From NCBI GenBank assembly GCA_902495025.1, contig CABUWB010000080.1, positions 1-7,992 on the forward strand: a stretch of 7,992 nucleotides of DNA, written 5' to 3'. This document shows, in pieces, positions 1-4,268 of this stretch (its first letter is position 1; each line of letters begins with the position of its first letter). The translations under genes were made by a program, and so were the position numbers. A model generated the notes under the pieces. It did no database searches. It was not told where the DNA came from and saw nothing but the letters and a program-made list of their open reading frames with translations. The stretch is from an uncultured Eubacteriales bacterium (lineage in GTDB: Bacteria > Bacillota > Clostridia > Lachnospirales > CAG-274).

Positions 1-581
1 AGAATGATATCATAATCTGCTACACTCTGATTTTGTGCTCCAATCGTTTGAAGGTGTTTACCACAGGTGGACATAGAACAAGTATATTTACAGTCATCAA
101 TTAGTCCAGAACCGAAAGTACCTTTTGCTTGGCTAGAACGACTTTTTGCTTGGCGAAGTTTTCTATCATTTTCTAATTCGGGATTAACGATATATTCAAG
201 TGACTTATGAAATAACTCGAATAGGACATCTGCAACATTTAATACATCTACATCCTCATTGTCGCAGAACGGCTGAATATCATTAGCTAATCCTTTTAGA
301 ACAACATCACTTCTATTAGGGTCATTAATGGCATCAATAAAATTATCCTTGGTAAGTCTGCCAAGCATTGATTTTGCTAACTTTTTAGTTAAACCTCTAT
401 TATAATATTTTCTTAAAGATTCATCCTTGTATCTTTCTTCGGAGGATGGGTCTTTTTTCGTATACCAATCTTCTTCTGGAATATCGCATAACATCTGAAT
501 GATATTTCGAGTAAAAGACGGTACATCAGCATCCTTCATTAAGTGAGGATGGATTGAATGCATAAGCTCTGTAAATAACAT
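1..581 (-). CDS. Hypothetical protein, 5' part only; possible ABC-3C/HNH-like defence protein
   Basis: This is an open leftward frame of 193 codons without a stop that leaves the window at its left edge, so the C-terminus is missing. It starts at ATG 581-579, with a GAGG about 10 nt upstream and an extended -10 promoter about 100 nt upstream. The first ~125 residues look helical and charged, with the stretches DIPEEDWYTKKDPSSEE and SLRKYYNRGLTKKLAKSML. A basic hinge (about 140-155) leads to a cysteine cluster, C164-x3-C168-x4-C173-G-K, which resembles the zinc-binding start of a treble-clef/HNH fold. From memory, the N-terminal pattern resembles proteins of ABC-three-component (ABC-3C) anti-phage or conflict systems, but I cannot confirm this. 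It faces away from the phage early genes, as lysogeny or superinfection-exclusion genes often do. The frame is certain; the function is a guess. Confidence 0.75.
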   Translation of the reverse strand, partial: MLFTELMHSIHPHLMKDADVPSFTRNIIQMLCDIPEEDWYTKKDPSSEERYKDESLRKYYNRGLTKKLAKSMLGRLTKDNFIDAINDPNRSDVVLKGLANDIQPFCDNEDVDVLNVADVLFELFHKSLEYIVNPELENDRKLRQAKSRSSQAKGTFGSGLIDDCKYTCSMSTCGKHLQTIGAQNQSVADYDII

Positions 582-596
582 TGTCGTTTCGCCTCG

Positions 597-614
597 ATTT
601 GTCCTATTTGTCCT
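597..614. repeat. Two tandem 9-bp repeats in the 5' leader of the leftward gene
   Basis: ATTTGTCCT occurs twice in direct succession. On the leftward transcript this reads AGGACAAAT twice, ending about 15 nt before the start codon at 581. AGGACAAA also occurs at the ribosome binding site of the sigma-like gene (1213-1220). It could be a regulator site or chance; no function is evident. Confidence 0.5.
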
Positions 615-679
615 ACGCTCTCCCAAAGTGTCCAATTTTCAAGTAGGGCATTTGTTATAGTGTTAGTAGGTTTTTAAAT

Positions 680-708
680 ATTATATCAGATTTCTTTGAA
701 TTTTACAA
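680..708 (-). promoter_or_regulatory. Promoter of the leftward gene (extended -10)
   Basis: Read leftward, TTGTAA (708-703) stands 17 bp before a perfect TATAAT (685-680). The latter is preceded by TGA, giving the extended -10 form TGnTATAAT. Transcription should start near 673 and leave an untranslated leader of about 90 nt before the ATG at 581. The -35 box lies inside the left arm of the inverted repeat 701-742, so a protein bound there would block this promoter. Confidence 0.65.
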
Positions 709-742
709 ATTAAATTGGTGAATACCAATTAAATTTGTAAAA
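701..742. repeat. AT-rich 19-bp inverted repeat, probable operator or bidirectional hairpin
   Basis: The arms at 701-719 and 724-742 are complementary at 18 of 19 positions and are separated by the 4 bases GAAT. The repeat lies between the leftward gene and the rightward small gene at 801, and it covers the leftward -35 box. It is too AT-rich to be a convincing terminator, so a repressor site in a divergent control region is the better reading. I found no matching strong rightward promoter; TAAAAT at 754-759 is the best -10 candidate and lacks a good -35. Confidence 0.6.
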
Positions 743-800
743 AATGAAATTAATAAAATGAAAACCAAACAAATTTTTATTGAAAGTGAGGTAATTGGCA

Positions 801-941
801 TTGTCTAAGAATTTAAGGCAAACATCCAAAACCGTTGCTTCGAAAGCAAGCAAAGTTCTTCATGATGGACATTATAGCAAGACATCGAAGTCTGTCGCGG
901 CAAGTGCATTAGCACAGGCAAGACCAGTAAAGCGTAAGTAA
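801..941 (+). CDS. Small basic protein, 46 aa, with internal duplication; TTG start
   Basis: This short frame starts at TTG 801, with GAGG at 788-791 giving 9 nt spacing. An in-frame TTG at 795 sits too close to that site, and no ATG is available. The product is rich in Ser, Lys and Ala and contains a duplicated unit: TSKTVASKA (residues 8-16) and TSKSVAASA (28-36). It ends in a basic tail (RPVKRK). No membrane segment or signal peptide is seen. I recall similar short TSK-VA-A proteins in phages and genomic islands of several phyla, of unknown function, which supports a real gene. It lies downstream of the divergent control region and upstream of the structured leader of the sigma-like gene. 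Its basic composition would suit nucleic-acid or protein binding, but that is inference. Confidence 0.7.
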   Translation: MSKNLRQTSKTVASKASKVLHDGHYSKTSKSVAASALAQARPVKRK

Positions 942-954
942 GACTGGTGAACTT

Positions 955-992
955 GGTGGACAGAACTAGATTGTATAATCAACCTGTCCACC
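955..992. promoter_or_regulatory. Perfect 9-bp inverted repeat flanking a TATAAT box
   Basis: GGTGGACAG (955-963) and CTGTCCACC (984-992) are perfect reverse complements 20 bp apart. A consensus -10 box, TATAAT, sits at 974-979 between them, and arm centres are about 29 bp (close to three helical turns) apart. This would suit an operator clamping a promoter for the sigma-like gene. The -35 is poor (TTGGTG at 953-958, 15-bp spacing), as expected of an activator-dependent promoter. The same arms could form an RNA hairpin if transcription arrives from upstream. Confidence 0.5.
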
Positions 993-1010
993 TCCTCTAA
1001 GGGATGGAGA

Positions 1011-1031
1011 AATATCAAATATTAAATATCA
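1011..1031. repeat. Three tandem 7-bp AT-rich units
   Basis: AATATCA, AATATTA and AATATCA follow each other without a gap, the middle unit differing at one base. The stretch lies in the non-coding region between the putative promoter and the attenuator-like structure. It is short enough to be chance. Confidence 0.4.
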
Positions 1032-1079
1032 CAAGGCCTGATTAGCTATAGGGTGTTGGGATACAGATATCGGCATCAA

Positions 1080-1097
1080 TCACAGGACAACCTGTGA
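1080..1097 (+). promoter_or_regulatory. Tight 7-bp hairpin in the leader of the sigma-like gene
   Basis: TCACAGG (1080-1086) and CCTGTGA (1091-1097) are perfectly complementary around the loop ACAA. It is followed by AAAAG rather than T, so it is not a rightward terminator. It begins a series of RNA-type structures that fill the space before the gene at 1225. Confidence 0.5.
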
Positions 1098-1105
1098 AAA
1101 GTACG

Positions 1106-1163
1106 ATAGAAGTACCCTTTTTCCTTATGTCCTTTTTCAGACTCCATGGGTCGGTACTTCTAT
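1106..1163 (+). promoter_or_regulatory. Candidate antiterminator stem of the sigma-like gene leader
   Basis: ATAGAAGTACC (1106-1116) is the exact reverse complement of GGTACTTCTAT (1153-1163), giving an 11-bp stem around a 36-nt pyrimidine-rich loop. Its right arm shares bases 1153-1155 with the left arm of the terminator-like hairpin at 1148-1174 and occupies that hairpin's loop. The two cannot form together, which is the layout of a transcription attenuator. No leader peptide or known riboswitch core was recognised, so the switching signal is unknown. Confidence 0.45.
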
Positions 1164-1217
1164 AGCACCGGCCCTATTTGTTTCCATTGCCCTTACCGTC
1201 AAGCAGGCGGAAAGGAC
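1129..1217 (+). promoter_or_regulatory. Anti-SD/SD pair in leader 1 (GTCCTTT / AAAGGAC)
   Basis: GTCCTTT at 1129-1135 is the exact complement of AAAGGAC at 1211-1217. The latter contains the ribosome binding site AAAGGA, 8 nt before the ATG at 1225. Pairing would hide the ribosome binding site. The same heptamer pair, in the same TATGTCCTTT and CGGAAAGGAC contexts, occurs in the leader of the next transcription unit (1805-1849). Confidence 0.45.
1148..1183 (+). terminator. Intrinsic terminator-like hairpin in the leader of the sigma-like gene
   Basis: GGGTCGGT (1148-1155) pairs with ACCGGCCC (1167-1174) over 8 bp, including one G-U pair, with an 11-nt loop. An interrupted T tract, TATTTGTTT (1175-1183), follows. 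It lies about 40 nt before the start codon of the gene it precedes, so it would act as an attenuator rather than as the end of a transcription unit. Confidence 0.5.
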
Positions 1218-1224
1218 AAAAATT

Positions 1225-1737
1225 ATGAAAAAAAGTGAAAATCAACAGACAAGCAGTAACAAGCAGTATCGTATTCCTATGGAAGTAACCAAGGAAACTA
1301 TCCGTGATTATGGTATTAATCCTACTGAGTTGGTATGGACAAAAATTGGTAATCGTAGAGTCAGAGCCTTAATGGTTTCTGTGACTGAGGAGATTTACTA
1401 CGAATTTATGCGTCCACTTTGGCGAGAGGACAAAAGAAATCAAAGGGCAGAACCTATGGTTTCAATTGATAAACTCTATGATGAAGATAAATATGAGATT
1501 TCAGATAATACCAATATAAATATTGAGGATACTTGCATGAAGAAGCTAATTATTGGGGAGTTACATAGGGCACTTGATGAACTTGACGAGATGGACCGTA
1601 TTATAATGGATTTATTTAGTAATGGTGGTACTGAATCAGAAATTGGTAAAATTATAGGTATGTCCCAGAAGGGTGTCAATAAGCGTAAACACAGAATTTT
1701 AGAGAAGTTGAAAGACAGACTTAAGGATTTCAGATAA
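1225..1737 (+). CDS. Sigma-70 region 4-like HTH transcription regulator
   Basis: This 170-aa protein carries a sigma region 4-type helix-turn-helix at its C-terminus: LDELDEMDRIIMDLF leads into T136-ESEIGKIIGMSQKGVNKRKHRILEKL (to about 162). The N-terminal half (YRIPMEV about 16-22, SVTEEIYYEFMRPLWREDKR about 52-71) resembles the small sigma factor-like proteins of Gram-positive phages and integrative elements. No region 2 that would recognise a -10 box is seen, so it is more likely an activator or helper of RNA polymerase than a full sigma factor. ATG 1225 has AAAGGA 8 nt upstream. The gene stands alone between a structured leader and a strong terminator. It is the natural candidate to switch on the replication operon that follows, though this is inferred from position only. 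Family confidence is high; targets are unknown. Confidence 0.85.
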   Translation: MKKSENQQTSSNKQYRIPMEVTKETIRDYGINPTELVWTKIGNRRVRALMVSVTEEIYYEFMRPLWREDKRNQRAEPMVSIDKLYDEDKYEISDNTNINIEDTCMKKLIIGELHRALDELDEMDRIIMDLFSNGGTESEIGKIIGMSQKGVNKRKHRILEKLKDRLKDFR

Positions 1738-1743
1738 TACTTA

Positions 1744-1782
1744 GCCCTGCCATAAAAAAAATTTTATGGTGGGGCATTTTTT
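1744..1782 (+). terminator. Strong intrinsic terminator after the sigma-like gene
   Basis: A 14-bp stem, GCCCTGCCATAAAA (1744-1757) with TTTTATGGTGGGGC (1762-1775), has two G-U pairs and the loop AAAA. A run of six T follows at 1777-1782. It begins 7 bases after the stop codon and closes that gene's transcription unit. Confidence 0.9.
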
Positions 1783-1804
1783 AGTTCTTAAATCATAGCT
1801 ATAT

Positions 1805-1849
1805 GTCCTTTACCTATTAGAGGCGCAATAAAAGCACCTCGGAAAGGAC
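1805..1849 (+). promoter_or_regulatory. Structured leader 2: SD-sequestering hairpin of the replication operon
   Basis: GTCCTTTaCC (1805-1814) pairs with GGAAAGGAC (1841-1849), 9 bp with one bulged A. It encloses a smaller hairpin (GAGG 1820-1823 with CCTC 1837-1840, extended by GC/GC past one mismatch, loop AATAAAA). The right arm is the purine-rich ribosome binding site for the ATG at 1861, at a rather long 12-nt spacing. The outer stem repeats the pair found in leader 1. No convincing -35/-10 was found between the terminator at 1782 and this element; TATATG at 1800-1805 is a weak -10 candidate. Confidence 0.55.
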
Positions 1850-1860
1850 GGTGTCAAGAT

Positions 1861-2034
1861 ATGACAACAAAAAGCAGGTCAGGCACTTATTGTAATCAGG
1901 ATGTCGATACTGAAATATCAGATTTACTGATTGCAATAAGTGTCAAGGCAAGACGACTCGCTCAAAAGGTCAGCAGACTGAGCGGAAAAGAACAAGTGAA
2001 TAAAGGAGGCAAGCTGTATGGGCAAAGTAAGTGA
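1861..2034 (+). CDS. Small phage protein, 57 aa, first gene of the replication operon
   Basis: The frame runs from ATG 1861 to TGA 2034 and overlaps the next gene by 17 nt, which suggests coupled translation. The product starts MTTKSRSGTYCNQDVDTEIS and continues with a predicted amphipathic helix (about 18-45: EISDLLIAISVKARRLAQKVSRL). From memory, short proteins with a comparable DVDTEI-DLLIAISV-A-RLA core are common at this place in clostridial phages and are always unnamed. No catalytic motif, signal or membrane span is seen. The helix might pack in a coiled-coil or against a partner. The gene is supported by the frame, its overlap and its place after the structured leader; the function is unknown. 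Confidence 0.7.
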   Translation: MTTKSRSGTYCNQDVDTEISDLLIAISVKARRLAQKVSRLSGKEQVNKGGKLYGQSK

Positions 2035-2374
2035 ACTGGCAATGCTTGTAGACGAGCTGAAAAAGTGTGGAGAAACGCTTGTAGGTATTTCAGAGGGACT
2101 AGCTGATTTATTTAGCGGTGCGGAAGAAGAAATGCTTGTAAAGAAAGTTGCACCTAAGAAGCAGCTTGAAGCAAAAGCAGAGGCTCCTGTATCAGAAAAG
2201 AAAGCTGTCACACTTGAGGAAGTTAGAAAGGTGCTGGCGGAGAAGTCAAGAGCTGGGTTTACTGACGAGGTTAAGTCAATCCTTACTATGCATGGGGCTG
2301 AAAGGCTGTCTGAGGTAGACCCGACAGAGTATAAGGCGCTGCTTGATGAGGCGGAGGTGATTGGCAATGCCTGA
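2018..2374 (+). CDS. Hypothetical phage early protein, 118 aa
   Basis: ATG 2018 has AAGGAGG at 2003-2009, 8 nt upstream. Three parts are visible: a helical N-terminus (1-40, VSELAMLVDELKKCGETL), a Lys/Ala/Glu-rich linker (about 41-65) and a compact helical C-terminal unit (about 66-114, LEEVRKVLAEKSRAGFTDEV then LSEVDPTEYKALLDEAEVI). The C-terminal unit recurs, as I recall, in many Firmicutes phage proteins found just before nuclease or ssDNA-binding genes; some are misleadingly labelled as rRNA biogenesis proteins. The position suggests a helper in DNA replication or recombination, perhaps a protein-protein or DNA-end binding module, but this is inference. Its end overlaps the start of the DUF2800 gene by 8 nt. 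Confidence 0.8.
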   Translation: MGKVSELAMLVDELKKCGETLVGISEGLADLFSGAEEEMLVKKVAPKKQLEAKAEAPVSEKKAVTLEEVRKVLAEKSRAGFTDEVKSILTMHGAERLSEVDPTEYKALLDEAEVIGNA

Positions 2375-3503
2375 TGTACACGCAGTGTTATCTGCATCAT
2401 CAAGTCATAGGTGGCTTGAGTGTCCGCCATCGGCAAAGCTAAATGCTGAAATAGCGGACAAGGCAAGCGAATATGCACAGCAAGGCAGCTCGGCTCATAA
2501 GTTAGCAGAGTACAAAATCAAGAGATTTCTTGGGGAAAATGTGAAAGACCCTACAAACAATCTTACATATTTTGACCAAGAAATGGCGGATTGCACTGAC
2601 AGCTATGCGGAGTATGTAGCTGAACAGGTGGCAAAGGCAAAGGAACGCTGTAAAGACCCTATAGTCCTTGTGGAGCAGCGACTTGATTTTTCTAAGTGGG
2701 TACCACAAGGTTTTGGCACAGGGGATTGTGTCATTGTTGCTGATGATGTTCTTAGCATTATAGACCTAAAATACGGAGTTGGTATTTTGGTAGAGGCAGA
2801 GAAAAATCCACAGATGATGTGCTATGCCCTTGGTGCATTGCAGCTTTTTGACGGCATTTATGACATTAACAAGGTGTCAATGACTATCTTTCAACCAAGA
2901 CGAGAGCATATAAGCACTTATGAGATTACAAAGGAAGAACTGCTTAAATGGGCTGATACCATACTTGCACCTACGGCACAGCTTGCCGCAAGTGGAGATG
3001 GTGAGTTTAAAGCAGGAGCACACTGTCAATTTTGTAAGGTCAAAGCAACTTGCAGAAAAAGAGCAGAATACAACCTTGAACTGGCTCGATACGACTTTGA
3101 AATGCCTGTCACACTGGAAGATAAAGAAATTGAGGTCATTCTTTCAAAGGTAGACGAGCTTATTGCTTGGGGTTCTGATATTAAGGAATATGCCTTGCAG
3201 TCAGCTTTAAGCGGTAAACAGTGGAATGACTGGAAGTTAGTCGAGGGGCGTTCCAATCGCAGATATACTGATGAAACAGTTGTTGCTGATACTGTTAAGG
3301 CTGCCGGATATGACCCTTATGAGCATAAGGTCTTAGGCATTACAGCAATGACCAAGCTGCTCGGCAAGACAAAATTTGAAAAGCTGCTCGGTGGTTACTT
3401 AGAAAAGCCACAGGGCAAGCCAACATTAGTACCTATGTCGGACAAGCGTCCGGCTATTAATAAGGCAGCAGAGGCTGCAGATGATTTTAAGGAGGAAAAT
3501 TAA
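2367..3503 (+). CDS. DUF2800 family Cas4/RecB-like PD-(D/E)XK nuclease with Fe-S cysteines
   Basis: This 378-aa phage protein belongs to the DUF2800 group of the PD-(D/E)XK nuclease superfamily. Visible nuclease residues are H44 (SSAHKLAE), D120 (GFGTGD), D133-x-K135 (IIDLKYG) and Q149-x3-Y153 (NPQMMCYALG). Four cysteines placed as in Cas4 and AddB, C19 near the N-terminus and C220-x2-C223-x5-C229 after the core, predict an Fe-S cluster. The likely role is a DNA exonuclease trimming ends during replication or recombination. ATG 2367 is chosen because GGAGG (2353-2357) lies 9 nt upstream; a TTG at 2361 would be too close. The last ~100 residues after the cysteines include a Lys-rich GKTKFEKLLGGYL region of unknown role. 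The stop codon directly abuts the ATG of the ssDNA-binding protein gene, suggesting joint action. Confidence 0.92.
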   Translation: MPDVHAVLSASSSHRWLECPPSAKLNAEIADKASEYAQQGSSAHKLAEYKIKRFLGENVKDPTNNLTYFDQEMADCTDSYAEYVAEQVAKAKERCKDPIVLVEQRLDFSKWVPQGFGTGDCVIVADDVLSIIDLKYGVGILVEAEKNPQMMCYALGALQLFDGIYDINKVSMTIFQPRREHISTYEITKEELLKWADTILAPTAQLAASGDGEFKAGAHCQFCKVKATCRKRAEYNLELARYDFEMPVTLEDKEIEVILSKVDELIAWGSDIKEYALQSALSGKQWNDWKLVEGRSNRRYTDETVVADTVKAAGYDPYEHKVLGITAMTKLLGKTKFEKLLGGYLEKPQGKPTLVPMSDKRPAINKAAEAADDFKEEN

Positions 3504-4058
3504 ATGGCAAAATTCAATAATCCAACAAAGGTAATTACAGGTGTCAACACTAGATGGAGCTACGCAAATGTATGGCAGGCAAAGTCAATCAATGGCGGTA
3601 CACCTAAGTTTAGTGTAAGCTTAATTATACCAAAGAGTGACACAGCAACAGTAAATAAGATTAAGGCGGCTATTAAGGCTGCTTACGAGGAAGGTGAGTC
3701 AAAGCTCAAGGGCAATGGCAAGTCTGTGCCTGCTCTTTCTGTGATTAAGACGCCACTTCGTGATGGTGATACAGAAAGACCAGACGATGAGGCATACAAG
3801 AACTGCTATTTCATTAATGCTAATTCAGCAACAGCACCCGGAATTGTGGACGCAGACCGTCAGCCTATTATCGACCACTCAGAGGTTTACAGCGGTGTAT
3901 ACGGCAGAGCAAGTATTAACTTCTATGCTTTTAACTCAAACGGTAACAAGGGTATAGCCTGCGGACTTAATAATCTTCAGAAGATTAGAGATGGCGAACC
4001 TTTAGGCGGCAAGAGTCGTGCAGAGGATGACTTTGCAGATGATGATTTTCTTGATTAA
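3504..4058 (+). CDS. DUF2815 family single-stranded DNA-binding protein
   Basis: This 184-aa protein matches the DUF2815 phage family, regarded as OB-fold ssDNA-binding proteins comparable to T7 gp2.5. Recognisable parts are the N-terminal FNNPTKVITGVNTRWSYANVW, the strand FSVSLIIPKSD (about 36-46), the central region with NANS and PGIVDADRQPI, the late strand VYSGVYGRASINFYAF, and the acidic C-terminal tail DDFADDDFLD. Such tails in SSBs recruit replication partners. It would coat ssDNA for the polymerase and protect or present ends made by the DUF2800 nuclease. ATG 3504 follows the preceding stop without a gap and has AAGGAGG 8 nt upstream. The length fits the family. Confidence 0.93.
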   Translation: MAKFNNPTKVITGVNTRWSYANVWQAKSINGGTPKFSVSLIIPKSDTATVNKIKAAIKAAYEEGESKLKGNGKSVPALSVIKTPLRDGDTERPDDEAYKNCYFINANSATAPGIVDADRQPIIDHSEVYSGVYGRASINFYAFNSNGNKGIACGLNNLQKIRDGEPLGGKSRAEDDFADDDFLD

Positions 4059-4072
4059 GGAGGAGTAAAGCT

Positions 4073-4201
4073 ATGACTGAGTTTCAAGGCTTTATGCTTG
4101 CTGTATCATTTGGTGCTGTGGTAGGTACTTTTATTGGTAATGTGATTTCAATTATTATGCTTACCATTTCAGACCATAAGGATAAAAAGCATAGACAGTA
4201 A
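4073..4201 (+). CDS. Small single-span membrane protein, 42 aa
   Basis: The frame runs from ATG 4073 to TAA 4201, with a strong AAGGAGG at 4057-4063 (9-nt spacing) that overlaps the stop codon of the ssDNA-binding protein gene. Residues 6-31 form one hydrophobic, glycine-containing segment (FMLAVSFGAVVGTFIGNV, then ISIIMLTI). A short charged tail, SDHKDKKHRQ, follows; positive charges at the C-terminus suggest that end stays in the cytoplasm. Glycines spaced through the span could promote helix packing. No homologue is recognised. Its place inside a replication operon is odd: it could tether replication proteins to the membrane or act on the host envelope early in infection, both speculative. 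The ribosome binding site and clean ORF make it a likely real gene. Confidence 0.75.
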   Translation: MTEFQGFMLAVSFGAVVGTFIGNVISIIMLTISDHKDKKHRQ

Positions 4202-4214
4202 TGTAATTATTGCG

Positions 4215-4247
4215 GGTGGCGGAGGTATTCCTTTGCCACCTTTATTT
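4215..4247 (+). terminator. Intrinsic terminator before the DNA polymerase gene
   Basis: An 11-bp stem, GGTGGCGGAGG (4215-4225) with CCTTTGCCACC (4230-4240), has two G-U pairs and the 4-nt loop TATT. A T-rich tract, TTTATTTGT, follows from 4241. It stands between the 42-aa gene and the polymerase start codon, inside what otherwise looks like one operon. The hairpin contains the GGAGG and TTG that would be needed for an earlier polymerase start, which argues against that start. Confidence 0.75.
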
Positions 4248-4268
4248 GTAAGAAAGGTCGGTAAAACT

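Noticed and set aside
613..651. 12-codon leftward mini-ORF in the leader of the leftward gene, a possible leader peptide
   Set aside because: No ribosome binding site precedes it, there is no run of regulatory codons, and no terminator lies between it and the gene.
597..742. Possible phage attachment site near the divergent region
   Set aside because: No integrase gene is in the window and no second copy of a core sequence can be seen, so there is no evidence for an att site.
942..1224. Possible tRNA, known riboswitch or CRISPR repeat in the gene-free region
   Set aside because: I saw no cloverleaf, no riboswitch core I know, and no regularly spaced repeats; only the hairpins and inverted repeats listed as features are supported.
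2361..2366. TTG start for the DUF2800 gene
   Set aside because: GGAGG at 2353-2357 leaves only 3 nt to this TTG, while ATG 2367 has a normal 9-nt spacing.
1924..2478. Leftward 184-aa open frame opposite the 57-aa, 118-aa and DUF2800 genes
   Set aside because: Its translation is Ser/Ala-rich low-complexity, it has no ribosome binding site, and it lies opposite three well-supported overlapping rightward genes.
4233..4268. Earlier TTG start for the DNA polymerase (12 extra residues)
   Set aside because: GGAGG stands 7 nt upstream, but both it and the TTG are buried in the terminator stem 4215-4240, and the family begins close to the Exo I strand, which fits ATG 4269.
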